Counted from the first letter of the stretch, positions 48,143-58,835 are shown. The stretch is 64,000 nt of DNA from Loripinus fragilis (GCA_964019695.1 CAXHUL010000250.1:1364001-1428000); one strand, 5' to 3'. A program made the numbers and translations. Notes: a model not told the origin generated them from the letters alone.

Positions 48143-48742
48143 AAATACAGTAAAACCTCAAATTTTAACGCATTTGAATCAAATTTTTGACTCAATAGAT
48201 TCAATTAAAGAACAAGACTTACATATGAACTATTTTATTGATGCATCTACAGTGTATAAAAATGTTATATGCCAAACATATGTTTGATAGGAAAAAAAAC
48301 TCATAATAAACATTTTGGGGGATTATATACTTCTATGTTTACCTCCTTACCCAGCCGGCACACAACCTTGACTCAATATTGATTCAACGTCATGACGTTG
48401 AATGTTGAGTAAATATAGTGTACCTGCTGGGTTATAATGTAAACTACTGATACTGATAATTCAAAGTACATATCAAGTCCTTGAGACTTCAAATTAATGA
48501 GCTTCTACTGTAAATAAATAAGAGTATCATATTTTCTCGTTATTTCCAACTGATAGATCTGAACAAACAGTATAAACCTAGATCAGCGGGATTCTGAAGG
48601 AGCAGACTAATCAGGGTTTGTACTATTTGCCATTCTCACTTTTTACAGACTTTGTCACACACAAAAAAATGATAAGAAGATCGATGCCTAATATTTGGAG
48701 GAAATATTCTAGCTTTATGTGCAATTACTGTAATTTACATTT

Positions 48743-48975
48743 GAACCACAACATGAGATTTCCAACAATAGGGTATGTGTGACCAGCAAGGGCTCCGATC
48801 AGCCTGCACATATGCGTAGTCAGATCAGAGTCTTTCCTAGTTGCTTGAATATTTTATGATTCATAGGCTACAGAGCAAACATCATTTCGAGTTTCTAAGT
48901 TTAAATGGAGGCTTCACAACCTTGTCCGAAATGTCAAAATGTCACATTGTTGGAAATCACGTAGCGGCTTAGTTG
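48743..48975. mobile_element. GAGCCG-ended MITE, copy 4 (reverse)
   Basis: ACATGAGATTTCCAACAATA ... TCACATTGTTGGAAATCACG. The outer GGCTCA end is partly lost. Confidence 0.6.
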
Positions 48976-49413
48976 TCATTTTCTATGCATTATAAATACA
49001 AACAAGATCATGCATCTTCTCGCCTTCTATTTTATTCCTCAATTGACACTGGATATATGACCAAAAAATCCACAATCACATGCAAAGCTCCAGAGTTATC
49101 TGCCCATTTTACACTATGATGCTACACTTTTTCGAAGTGTCAACAGGCGGATATTGAAAGCAGACATGATTAGCTAAATTTTGAGACCACTTTCATCCTT
49201 TCTAACGATGGGTGTAGTTTTGACTTAGAAAATGGAGTCCATACACCAGCCTATGTAGGGTTAACTCATCGCCACCACTGAGCCGACTTTTAAAGACCAA
49301 CTCCATAGCATTGGCGTCGCTCCCATTAAGCAGTATACGCACGTGTGGAATAAAAATAGTAACACTGAAGGGAGCTCACCTTATGTGGTAAAAGTGATCT
49401 TTCACACCTTAAG

Positions 49414-49477
49414 GAACTGATCTTAAAGGAAAGAATTCGCTCCCTCTGGGAGCAAATTCTTTCCTTCAGAGAAGTTC
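49414..49477. repeat. Strong hairpin (AAGGAAAGAATTCGCTCCC)
   Basis: AAGGAAAGAATTCGCTCCC pairs with GGGAGCAAATTCTTTCCTT around a 3-4-base loop, extended by GAACTGATC/GAAGTTCC. Confidence 0.6.
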
Positions 49478-49749
49478 CCATTTTGAAAAGGTACGTACTT
49501 GTAGAGAATCACTGCTTGATACAGTAGTCTCCCTTTGATGTGCATAACTTTTTCAGCGTTCTGGCTACGCCATTGCATAGCAGCGATGGGTTATCATAAC
49601 TCCCTCTGCCGGTCATTTGCCCACACTATTGCATGTCCCCAAATGTTGTTTACACACCACACCTTGCCAGGTATGCAAGTGATGGGCTGCCGTGTTTCAG
49701 TAATCATTTAGTCTACTACACAGGTCACGCCACGAGAAGTGGCTGTATT

Positions 49750-50880
49750 TGGTGTACCTAATGAGTCAAAAGTAATTATTTTTAGTCTGACTAAAAATAT
49801 TTTTAGTCCAACCAAAATTATATATAGGTGTCACGTATATAAATATACGCACTACCATAAATGATTTTCAGTCTCACGTATTTATTCTATGTCAAACTGA
49901 AACTTATTTTAATCTGATCAGAATTAATTTTAGTCTGACGTTAAATAATAGTGCAACACAAAAGAATGATTTTAGTCGAACCGTAATTATTTTAAGTTGG
50001 AATGAAATTAATTTCAGTTGGTTTCAAATTAATTATAGATCGACGTAAATTAATGATGATGCGACTGAAAATACTTATGGTTGGTAGTATATATATTTCC
50101 GTCGCAGCCGATGATATTTTTAGTGGTACTAAAAATAGTTTTAGTCTGACGGTAAATTTTTACTTTTGATCCTTTCAGTACACCTGCCGAAAGTAATGGG
50201 TTAAAAGGAAGATTTACCGTCCGACTAAAATTATTTAAAGTCTGATGAAAATTATTTTTAGTCCCACCAAAATTATATATAGGTGTCATGTATATAAATA
50301 TACGTCCGACCATAACTGCTTTTCAGTCTCAGGTATTTATTCTATGACGAACTGAAAAGTATCTTATCTGACCAAATTAATTTAAGTCCAATGTAAAATG
50401 ATATTGGTGCAACTCAAAAGATAGGCCACAAAAATTATATATAGGTGTCACGTGTATAAATAAACGTCCTACCATAACTGATTTTTAGTTTCACATATTA
50501 ATTTTATGTCGCAATGAAACTTATTTTAGTCTGATCAAAATTAATTTTAGCGTGACGTAAAAGCAATTCTAGTCCAACATAAAATAAATATGGTGAGACT
50601 CAAAAGAATGATTTTAGTCGACACATTAATATTTCAAGTTGGACTGAAATTAATTTCGGTTGGACTTATATTGATTAAAGTCAAACGTAAACTAATTATG
50701 GTGTGACTGAATATATTAATGATTGGACTATTTATAGTAAACTAATTATGGTGTGACTGAATATATTAATGATTGGACTATTTATATTTCCGTCTCACCT
50801 ATAATATTTTAGTGGGACTAAACACAATTTTAGTCAGATGGTAATTCTTATACTTTTGACCCATTTGGTACAAAATAATA
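49750..50880. repeat. Two-part element built of 'TTTTAGTCTGACG' motifs on both strands
   Basis: Dozens of variants of ATTTTAGTCTGACGTAAAT and its complement fill the segment. Outer ends (GGTGTACCTAATGAGTCAAA near 49753; TACTTTTGACCCATTTGGTA near 50851) are inverted matches, and a similar pair borders an inner copy near 50160-50200. ATATATAGGTGTCACGTATA occurs three times. No gene. Confidence 0.6.
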
Positions 50881-50964
50881 TGGACAATAAAAATACATGT
50901 GTCAATAAAGTATTTATACTTAATCAAGATTATTGTTCATCTTCAAGTTCCCCTCCATCAGTTG

Positions 50965-51170
50965 AACATATGTTTTGGGTGCTCAAAAGGACATTCTCCT
51001 TGAGAAAACTCTTAAGAGCACACACAATTTATGATTTTGTTGGACGATAGGAAAATTAGAATTGATTTCGCCCCTTTATCCTGAGGCCTGAATTTCTTGT
51101 CTATCAGAACAGAATCATTTCTAGTACTCAAAAGAATCATCTCATTGAGACGGCTCTCATGAGTACACAC
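50965..51170. mobile_element. Two hairpin-core MITE fragments
   Basis: Cores near 50970-51020 (ATATGTTTTGGGTGCTCAAA) and 51118-51165 (AGTACTCAAAAGAATCATCT / CATTGAGACGGCTCTCATGA). Confidence 0.5.
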
Positions 51171-51267
51171 AAAGTAAATTATGTTTATCACTGGGCATCA
51201 CTTTTAACCAATTGATAGGTCTAGATAAATTAATACTCTGGTCTTAAACTTGTGATTATCATCATCT

Positions 51268-51510
51268 GGGCCTCGTCGCGAGAAAACCTGTCTACGTGGT
51301 CTCCGACAAAGCTAGTTTCAAATCAGTCTCCTCAGCTACAGAGACTAGCTAGAAAATGGAAATTTCACCTGTAGCAAGTACACGTATGCTTCTTTCCAAA
51401 AAGTTAACAACAAAGGCGCTGATCAGACTGCGCGTATGCACAGGCTGGTCTGTGCCTGTGTTATTCGCAAACCCCCGAAGACAGGTTTTCTCGCATCGTT
51501 GCCCATTTAT
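51268..51510. mobile_element. MITE with GAGAAAACCTGTCTTCGG ends, copy 2
   Basis: GGGCCTCGTCGCGAGAAAAC and CCGAAGACAGGTTTTCTCGC are inverted ends; CAAAGGCGCTGATCAGACTG and TGCACAGGCTGGTCTG inside. Confidence 0.65.
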
Positions 51511-51519
51511 TCAATTTGT

Positions 51520-52080
51520 CACCAGTTCCGAAATATACTGTTCAACAATAGTTTAGCACGGATTTTAATACGATGCCCCTCTTTGAATGAACATGAAACA
51601 TTTTTTTTTGTGTAGTCAACATGAATTTATGTTTTTTTCGTGTCCGCCAGCAAAAAGGTAACCTGGTTAGGCGTCAGTGGATTAACGTTAAATTTGATAT
51701 CATGTGCATGTAAAGGATACACGGCCACATGGGAACATCGGAAATTATAAAGTTAAGCAAAAGGTTCTTAAAGATGAAAACTGTTAAAAACGTCAGAGTT
51801 TGATACCCGTTTATATCTCTTTTTACCATTCCATTATGGCGTTTAAATATTTAAATAATCAAGCGGTCAAGTAATCTTAATGGTGCTTGAGTGACACAAG
51901 CACACGGAACATTTCTGTATGTTGATTCTCTGGAAACGTCTTTAGATAGCGTTACCGCTTACATTTAGCCTAAACTTCAGATTGAGTTAAACACCCAGAT
52001 ACAACATTTTATAAACTTCCCTTACCCTTAATTGTATTGCCACTCTTTTGGCTTCCTCTTAAACACAAAAACCCTTTCAA
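51520..52080. other. Unassigned non-coding DNA
   Basis: No gene or repeat family recognised. Confidence 0.35.
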
Positions 52081-52335
52081 TTAACCCTTAAAGCGTCAAG
52101 CGCAACAAAAGTTGTCTGTTTTTCTCGTCTGCTGAAATGTTTAAGGAGCCTCTATGGCAAACAGTTTAGGACCCAGATCAAGCTGCTTCTATAGGAACAG
52201 TCTGATCCGGGTCCACCCTCTTTGCTTCTATACTTAAATTCACCAGTAATGTTAGGCAATTAATTTTTTGCAGCAGACGACTTCAGCAGACGTCATTTTT
52301 AGATGCATTTTTTCTTGGCGCTTTAAAAGCTAAGC
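52081..52335. mobile_element. TTAA-type MITE, diverged
   Basis: TTAACCCTTAAAGCGTCAAG start, CTTGGCGCTTTAAAAGC end, with GGTCCACCCTCTTTG and CAGATCAAGCTGCTTC inside as in 3834-4036. Confidence 0.6.
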
Positions 52336-52404
52336 CTGTCTACATAACGAAAACAGTACTGTTGTTTTTGACTTGTAAACGTCTTTATAGCAACAACGTT
52401 AGTT

Positions 52405-52495
52405 GTTTTCAAGGCCCACATATGTGCAGGCTGGTCTGAGCCTTTGCTGGTCGCACATACCACAATGTTGGAAATCTCACGCGTGGCTCAATTAT
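52405..52495. mobile_element. Partial GAGCCG-ended MITE
   Basis: TGTGCAGGCTGGTCTGAGCC, TTTGCTGGTCGCACATACCA and ATGTTGGAAATCTCACGCG match the 3' third of 30628-30864. Confidence 0.6.
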
Positions 52496-52904
52496 GGGTG
52501 TATATATACTATAGCGTTTTGGTCAGAGCTATCATCTACACCTTTATGTTTGCGAGCAGCCAAGGCTCTGGTGAGACTGTGCGATTGCCCTGGCTCACCT
52601 GAGCCTTTGCTGTTCTCCAATGTGATAAGTGCCAATGACTTGTTTTGAGGAAAAGCAGACAATTCGGACCTTGGTCATGACACTGACTATTCGGACTTTG
52701 GTCAACTCGGAGCATTTAATTGCCTGTGGTCTATTCGGACTAAAATCAGTGATCATTCTGGATCATTTTGTAAAAAAATCATTGGTCAACTCTGAACAAC
52801 GTTACTACATGTATCACTTCAACTGTGCCAGATCGTCATTTTCGGACATGATTAGTAAAGTTATAAAACTAAAGCTACAGTATTTTAAACATGTTAATGT
52901 ACAA

Positions 52905-53135
52905 GTTACATGCCAAGAGACCCAGAAGTGTATGCGGCATGCCATGATCACAAAATATATCTTCACACCAAATTTGGAATTCCTACCTCAAATTGTATAC
53001 AGATATGCTCTGGGCTTGACCTTGCTAGAACTAAAACCAGAGGTCAAGGACACAGTAAGCTGGAAACAGTTGGTGACTCGCCAGGGCCCAAGATGTATCT
53101 ACATACCAAATATGGAACTGCTACCATCCATAAAT
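52905..53135. repeat. Two units of a ~180-bp minisatellite-like repeat
   Basis: CAAGAGACCCAGAAGTGTAT...CACACCAAATTTGGAATTCC and GGGCCCAAGATGTATCTACA...TACCAAATATGGAACTGC are related units. The open frame of 180 codons crossing them (52629-53171) is repeat-driven and not supported as a gene. Confidence 0.45.
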
Positions 53136-53139
53136 AATA

Positions 53140-53975
53140 CGGTAAATGTTCTAAAATTTCGAACACTCTAAAATTACGAACACCTAAAATTATCGCCGAA
53201 AATAATTTTTAAAACATCCTAAAAATTCGAACACTGCCCTTTTTCGGAAAAGTGAATTTCTAAAATTACGAACACACGTTATTTTCCGCGGAAAATCGAT
53301 GTCAATTTACCTGTTTGTCCCATCTGTGTTTGGTATACTTCTACCGTACAGCACGTGAGCGGTAGCGGCATTTGGAATGTTCCATTCTACTTAGATTTGT
53401 AATCTGGCATGTGGCGTTCTATTTCGCATGCTAGCGCGCGACGTTATACATTATACATTATTCAAGGTCACCAGCATTGACGAACTTGATGCACGGACAA
53501 GTTCCTGCAACGATTCCGAAACTGCTTTGACTAACCCTATTGAGTATATGTATCCACCCGAATGGCTGAGATCATTATTTATTACTGACCAAAGGCCGCG
53601 ATTCAGCTAATTGTACGTTAATTATGCACGCTGACAAACGCATATATAGTGTGCTGTGACACGTACCCGTTTTTTTCTCTATAATACCAGCCCCGAAGAG
53701 AGAGTTAACTTAAGGCTTAAATATGTGTTATTCTCAGGTTATCCGACTGACACCCCCTACCCTCCCCTCCCTTTTAAACATTTTAAAGGATTTTCCAGTT
53801 CGACAATATGTCCAAGTCGCGTGCGACACGGAGGGCACTTCTATCATTCTATATATATAATTCTATGCGTGTGCTCTTTTCTTGAACACAGCTTGGACCC
53901 GAGCATGAAATCAACTTGCGCGGAGCCCCATATGAGCTTGGTACTTATGACAGATGTGAGTAGTATAGGCGCCAC
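53140..53975. other. Unassigned DNA with 'AAAATTACGAACAC' repeats
   Basis: At 53145-53285 CTAAAATTACGAACAC recurs four or five times. The rest is unassigned; CpG content rises toward 54000, so the palindromic element may begin somewhere here. Confidence 0.35.
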
Positions 53976-53986
53976 TATAGCGCATT

Positions 53987-54090
53987 TGACGTCACTTCCG
54001 GTCCAAGATGGCGGCCCCCACGACGTCAGATCCAAGATGGCGGCCCCCACGACACCAAGATGGCGGCCCCCACGAAATCAAGATGGCGGC
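53987..54090. promoter_or_regulatory. CRE + ETS + four YY1-type motifs
   Basis: TGACGTCA (CRE/ATF) at 53987 runs directly into CTTCCGG (ETS/GABP) at 53995. Four copies of AAGATGGCGGC, the activating YY1 motif, follow at 54005, 54034, 54057 and 54080 in units of 29, 23 and 23 bp. In animals this combination marks TATA-less core promoters of housekeeping type, where YY1 sites sit at or just after the start site. It is next to, and perhaps inside, the left palindrome arm. Confidence 0.55.
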
Positions 54091-54488
54091 CCCTGTGACG
54101 CGTTCGGTTACACCTCGGAGGGTGAGTCAACGCCCTAGACCACGAGAAGGTAGCGTCACGTCCTAGAGCGCGGTGTCGTTCTTCTATATACAAGGGTGAG
54201 GGGCCTCTCAATTATTTCCGGGTGTTTTTTTTTACGAAGTTCAGAACGAGATCCAGTCTTTAATGGTGTAGCGCGTCGCAGCGCTCGGTTTATCCCGTTC
54301 CCCCGGTGGGCCCTTTTTTTTCAGCACGGTCCTTTCACATCTTTTTCCACATACTGATCGGCTTCTTAATTGGGTCGTTAAGGCTGAGAGGGATATGATT
54401 GTCTATCAACGTAGAACGGGTTCTTCGCCATGCATATGGCGTCTGGCTAACTTAGGAGCATATTACGCAATTATTTGCTGTTCGTCCT

Positions 54489-54815
54489 TTAGTATCTTAA
54501 TGAATTCCAGTCCGAAGTTGCTGTCTTACGCCCTCCGTTCGTTATACTATGCTCTCCTTTTCGCTTAAGCTCCGATTTTGCCATTTCTAAAGCTTGGGCT
54601 ACTGGGGTGACCAGGTTCACTATGGGTTTTTCCTTTTGTCTCATTTCTTTCAACTCTCTGTATTTCCGTCCACTACCCACAATATAATGACCCTGACTGT
54701 CGCGTTCCGCGTAGCCATCTCTAACATCCAGCAAATGCTGATACCATTTGTCGGGATCCGACACGTACGGAATCCACTTCTGCTGTTGGTAATCGTAAAC
54801 GAGTCTAGTGCCCAT
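54489..54815 (-). CDS. Conserved-looking 108-residue protein (left copy)
   Basis: Identical in sequence to the right-arm copy at 63397-63723; see that entry. Perfect protein conservation between arms that differ elsewhere suggests recent duplication, constraint, or both. Confidence 0.65.
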   Translation of the reverse strand: MGTRLVYDYQQQKWIPYVSDPDKWYQHLLDVRDGYAERDSQGHYIVGSGRKYRELKEMRQKEKPIVNLVTPVAQALEMAKSELKRKGEHSITNGGRKTATSDWNSLRY

Positions 54816-54865
54816 CTCTTTTGATCGATTTCCTCCTTCGTGCTCGAGTTATTCTTACGCTCTAT

Positions 54866-55018
54866 TCATACGAACGGGCGAAAGTCTAGTTCACTATCCT
54901 CAAGCACCTCGATTAATCGCTCAGCAGCCTCTCTGGCTTCGCGCCGTAGTTGTCTACATCTCATCCGAAACAACAGTTCATCAAACAAAGCTATACACAT
55001 AAAAGTAATGGCGAACAT
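54866..55018 (-). CDS. 50-residue protein with hydrophobic start (left copy)
   Basis: Mirror of 63194-63346 with one replacement (Ala for Ser at residue 10). Intact. Confidence 0.45.
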   Translation of the reverse strand: MFAITFMCIALFDELLFRMRCRQLRREAREAAERLIEVLEDSELDFRPFV

Positions 55019-55054
55019 ATTTACGCCTACTCAATACTTAATCCCTTTTCTTAG

Positions 55055-55132
55055 TTACCAGTTTTGATAGTCATTTGGGTTACACTCCGAACACCGTAAT
55101 GCGCCTAACTGATTCATGTGATCACTTTGCAT
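55055..55132 (-). CDS. 25-residue CxxC ORF (left copy)
   Basis: Mirror of 63080-63157: a tiny frame with a CSEC zinc-knuckle-like pair. Low confidence as a real product. Confidence 0.2.
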   Translation of the reverse strand: MQSDHMNQLGALRCSECNPNDYQNW

Positions 55133-55156
55133 GTAACAGGGTACGACCCCGTCTAG

Positions 55157-55540
55157 TTAGGGTAAGACCTTTCCAATTTCTGTTAAGAGTTCTTTGACGG
55201 CAATGTATTCTAGGGGTCTCAGGTATAATCCCTTTTTCGTAGGTATCACCTCTTCTTGCGGCTTCCAATACTGCCTTATATCCATACATGCGCTGCCCTC
55301 GGTGATGGTACAATAAACGTTCCCTCCAAGATGACTCTTATAGTTTTGTTTCTCTGTCCTCGCTTGATCCGCGTATTCTAAGTAATCCACCCAATTCTTC
55401 CATCGCATCAAGGTTAAGCTGATACCTTTTTTGGTCGGTTTGTCATCTTTCCATTCTCTCAGGTCAACACGCAGTTCACCTTTCCATTCTGTGACCTCGA
55501 TAAAGCGATCGTTTCCGAGACTGAATCTGCATCTAGACAT
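55157..55540 (-). CDS. Tandem double PC4-like protein (left copy)
   Basis: Mirror of 62672-63055; intact, 127 residues, with one seen replacement between arms (Lys against Glu at residue 64, in the linker between the two PC4 units). The longer open frame to 55585 would need a non-ATG start; I chose the ATG at 55540, which lies just below the TATA/Inr cassette. Function described under the right copy. Confidence 0.85.
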   Translation of the reverse strand: MSRCRFSLGNDRFIEVTEWKGELRVDLREWKDDKPTKKGISLTLMRWKNWVDYLEYADQARTEKQNYKSHLGGNVYCTITEGSACMDIRQYWKPQEEVIPTKKGLYLRPLEYIAVKELLTEIGKVLP

Positions 55541-55545
55541 GTTTA

Positions 55546-55620
55546 CTGTTTGACTGTCAGAATAGATATGACTAGATTGCTGCAAAGCGCCTTATATAGT
55601 GAGAGGTCTCTTCTGATTGG
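55546..55620 (-). promoter_or_regulatory. CCAAT-TATA-Inr promoter of the double-PC4 gene (left copy)
   Basis: Mirror of 62592-62666: CCAAT (55616-55620), CTATATAA and the conserved downstream block with TCATA and CTGACAGTC. Confidence 0.7.
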
Positions 55621-55683
55621 TCAATTATACAACCATCCGATTGGTCAACCTCCTCACTCCTGATCCCTCCTCCTCATTCTCCG

Positions 55684-56989
55684 TCACGATGTAGTAGAGT
55701 CCTCTTGGTCTTCAGAGGCTTTCTCGGTTTCTATATTATGATTCGGCCATACGTCCATAAATAAATCTTTTCTGAGTTTGATGGCTTGTCTGATAGAGTC
55801 CGCCTGATTCATATCGTGTTGGTTCTTAAACGTTTTAGCCGATTCCAGTATTCGCTGTTGAACAGGATCCTCTTGTAGCTCGTAATAATCTATTAGAAAT
55901 TGAGCGTAATCTCGTCTGAGTTTTTTGCGGAGAGAAGGCAAATCATCATTGGCTGCGAGATGAATAGCTTTATCCGAACTAAAACCGCGCTCTTCATAAG
56001 CATTCACTTTAGCTTTAAACTGCTCTACGTTCTCCTGCCTGATCGGATTTTGAAATCTCCTGTTCCAGATGTCGAGTTTAGAGCGCTCATCTTTGTTTTC
56101 TTCGTTTACCTGGAGGGCTTAAATAGCTTACCCTCCTATTCCATATATACGGTTTATAACTTTCATCTCTTTCTTTATCCGGAGGGCTGATAGAGCGTAT
56201 ATAATCTAGGGACTCCACACTGTCAGCATCTTCATCATCAGAAATATCTCCGTCATCGGGAGACTGTTGATCGACAAATATGTCAGTTTGTAGTCTGTCC
56301 TGTTCGGATGTACTGGATTTAAGATCTAGGACGAGGTAACCATAAGGTCTTGCCGTGGCATCTTCAAATTTCCTCATAAATGTGACGCAAGTGGACGGAT
56401 AAATTCTTCTTGCCAAGGTCGCAACTTGTTGTCTGTCGATCGGATTATTAAACAAGACCAAATATTGCGTATTTAAAGCGATATCCCTGCAAGCTCTACC
56501 TTGAGGAAATACGTTTTGAGTCAAATACACGATAGATATATTTCTGTGGTGACTGCCTTTCGTAAAAAGGTCGGCAATTCTCTGGTCACACTTTGCTTCG
56601 GTCATCAGGTCATCAAAAATGATTAGGTTCCTTTTTGAGGGATCCATAAACTGAGCATTATCTAGATAGTCTGGGATACCCCGTATAAATTCTATACACG
56701 GAATTCTCTTCTGAAGGTCTTCGTACAGGGGCTGCCATTGTCCAAAACACCATAAGATTCGTTCCGGTGGCGGTTGTACTAACGAGGAAAGTAACAGTTT
56801 TCTAGTCCATTCCGTTTTCCCCGATCCGCTGGGTCCAGTTACCATCATAGAGAATGGGTGTCTAAATGTCATTTCCTTCAATGGTTGTGACTGGTCGGTA
56901 TATTTCCCACTGCCATGGACATTGCGTTCATGTCTTTGCAATGCATCACGCCTACTATAGGACTGGTTGCAGATCAAACACCTGATCAT
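55684..56989 (-). pseudogene. Packaging-type ATPase, frameshifted (left copy)
   Basis: Same gene as 61221-62528, but two bases are missing near 56090-56092 relative to the other arm. The frame meets a stop at once, after residue 300. The first part (56087-56989) keeps the C2H2 finger, Walker A GPSGSGKT, Walker B-like IIFDD and the YLTQN sensor. The C-terminal part remains open at 55684-56007 in another frame. A truncated protein with a complete P-loop domain could still be made, so loss of function is likely but not certain. Seen replacements against the right copy include residues 22, 32 and 132. Confidence 0.85.
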
Positions 56990-57060
56990 TTTGTCTCAGT
57001 TAGTATTGCTTGTCTACCTTCATACGGGTGCCATCCTTCTTACGATCATTGGATCATTGT

Positions 57061-57235
57061 TACCACCACCACCACCGACAACACCACCAGCACCGACACC
57101 AACCACCACCACCACAGACACCACCACCCACCACCACCACCACCACCACCGACACCACCCACCACCACCACCACCACCACCACCACCGACACCTACAACC
57201 ACCACCACCAAACACCACCACCACCACCACCACAT
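57061..57235. repeat. (CCA)n tract, left arm
   Basis: Near-pure ACC/CCA triplets with occasional GAC; G/T-rich on the strand that is sense for the ATPase. It yields false His/Pro/Thr-rich frames. Somewhat longer than the mirror tract in the right arm. Confidence 0.95.
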
Positions 57236-57249
57236 GGTGGACCATTGTT

Positions 57250-57945
57250 TCCTGACTGTACATTCACTGTATCCTCACTGTATCCCTACTGAACCCTCAT
57301 TGTGCCCCAATATACCCTCACTGTATCCTCACTGTATCCTCCCTGTACCCACACTGTATCCCACTGTACCCCAACTGAACCCTCACTGTGCCCCAATGTA
57401 CCCTCACTGTACCCCACTGTACTCTCACTGTATCCCTAATGTATCCTCCCTGTATCCTCAATGTATCCTCCTTCTCTCCTCCTCCTCACCCTCTCCTCCT
57501 CCCTCCTAATCCCAATGTACCCCAACTGAACCCTCACTGAGCCCCAATGTACCCTCACTGTACCCCACTGTACTCTCACTGTATCCTCCCTGTACCCTCA
57601 ATGTATCCCAATGTACCCCAACCGAACCCTCACTGTATCCTCACGGTGCCCCAATGTACCCTCACTGTATCCTCACTGTACCCCACTGTACTCTCACTGT
57701 ATCACCACTGTATCCTCCCTGTACCCTCAATGTATCCTCCTTTCCTCCTCCTCCTCGCCCTCTCCTCATCCCTCCTAATCCCACTGTACCCCGACTGAAC
57801 CCTCACTGTGCCCCAATGTACCCTCACTGTATCATCACTGTACCCCAATGTACTCTCACTGTATCCCCACTTTATCCTCCCTGTACCCTCACTGTATCCT
57901 CCTTCCCCCCTACTCCTCACCCTCTCCTCCTCCCTCCTAGCTCCA
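57250..57945. repeat. 'ACTGTATCCTC' minisatellite, left arm
   Basis: About sixty imperfect 10-11-bp units (CACTGTACCC, CACTGTATCC, AATGTACCCT), interrupted three times by CTCCTCCTC-rich blocks. The periodic frames (Y-P-H-C repeats) are artefacts. Confidence 0.95.
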
Positions 57946-58047
57946 TTATGAATTTGAACTATCATGATCACTGTTTTTACGGCCATTATACTCGTTGTAG
58001 AACGTTCTATCATCGTAGGTTCACCGGTAATTGTTGGTTGACCATGA

Positions 58048-58191
58048 TTATATAATGATTAAGCATAACAGTTTCGCTTTAAACAACCAGTCGTCAGCAT
58101 TTGCGCTATGTATAGTCTTAAGATGATGTACTTTATTTAGCACATACTTTCTATCGCATATTGGACACTGGATCTTGTATCTATGAGGCAT
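58048..58191 (-). CDS. 47-residue zinc-finger protein (left copy)
   Basis: Mirror of 60000-60143. Cys and His ligands are kept; Lys replaces Ile at residue 20 and one residue differs in the C-terminal Ile-rich tail. Confidence 0.55.
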   Translation of the reverse strand: MPHRYKIQCPICDRKYVLNKVHHLKTIHSANADDWLFKAKLLCLIII

Positions 58192-58405
58192 AGTTTTGAT
58201 CTGTTTTTAAACACCATTTAAAACGAAACTTTATGTATACCAGCTTGCTGGGCAAGCCTTTCCTTTTAAATCGAAACTTTTATAATACAAACGCGAGCCT
58301 TACTTTTAAAACGACACTTTTATGTATAACCTGGCAAGCCTTTCCTTTTAAATCTAAACGCTTGTAATACAAGTGCGAGTCTTCCCTTTAAAACGACACT
58401 TTTAT
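58192..58405. repeat. 82-89-bp direct repeats (left arm)
   Basis: Mirror of 59786-59999. Confidence 0.75.
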
Positions 58406-58538
58406 GTTTCAGCTTCCTGGGCAAGGCTTTTCACGCAGTCTTATAACGCGAAGATGAACAACGCTATGAAAAAAACGTGTGGTGTTCCAAATCACCAAAC
58501 GTTTGCGCTACATCGTATCATTTAAACTGTTCAATTTG

Positions 58539-58615
58539 CTGTTCAATTGTCAGATTAGCTATGACTCGATTGCATACGATGCGCATTATATAGCGAGAGG
58601 TTTTTTTCTGATTGG
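58539..58615 (-). promoter_or_regulatory. CCAAT-TATA-Inr promoter (left copy)
   Basis: Mirror of 59576-59652, with the TATA box as TTATATAG on the + strand at 58587. Confidence 0.65.
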
Positions 58616-58731
58616 TCAATAATTAATCATAGTAATATCGTTATAAATGTATATCATAAGCCATACATTTCGCAATTCGTCTCTAGACTATGAACAGACG
58701 ATACGTAAGTTGAATTTAGGGGTTAACTGTC

Positions 58732-58785
58732 TCATGTACCTACCTGTACACGAGCAGCGAAGACTCTGACGTCTGACTCTGCCAT
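58732..58785 (-). CDS. Short ORF or first exon behind the central promoter (left copy)
   Basis: Mirror of 59406-59459, including the potential CAG|GTAGGT donor. Confidence 0.3.
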   Translation of the reverse strand: MAESDVRVFAARVQVGT

Positions 58786-58825
58786 CTAACAAAGGCGAAG
58801 AATGAGAATAATCGCATTATTGGTG

Positions 58826-58835
58826 TATTTATATA
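58826..58835 (-). promoter_or_regulatory. TATA box of the left central promoter
   Basis: TATATAAATA on the minus strand, mirror of 59356-59365; an Inr-like TCATTC lies 30 bp downstream. Confidence 0.65.

Noticed and set aside
52629..53171. 180-codon frame
   Set aside because: Its second half is a translated minisatellite-like repeat and its first half has no domain.
53656..54138. 160-codon frame on the + strand
   Set aside because: Crosses the YY1-motif repeats and has no recognisable domain; composition changes along its length.
56967..58055. Several long Pro/His/Thr-rich and Y-P-H-C-repeat frames
   Set aside because: They are translations of the (CCA)n tract and the 10-11-bp minisatellite, open on both strands and in several frames; mirrored at 60240-61295.
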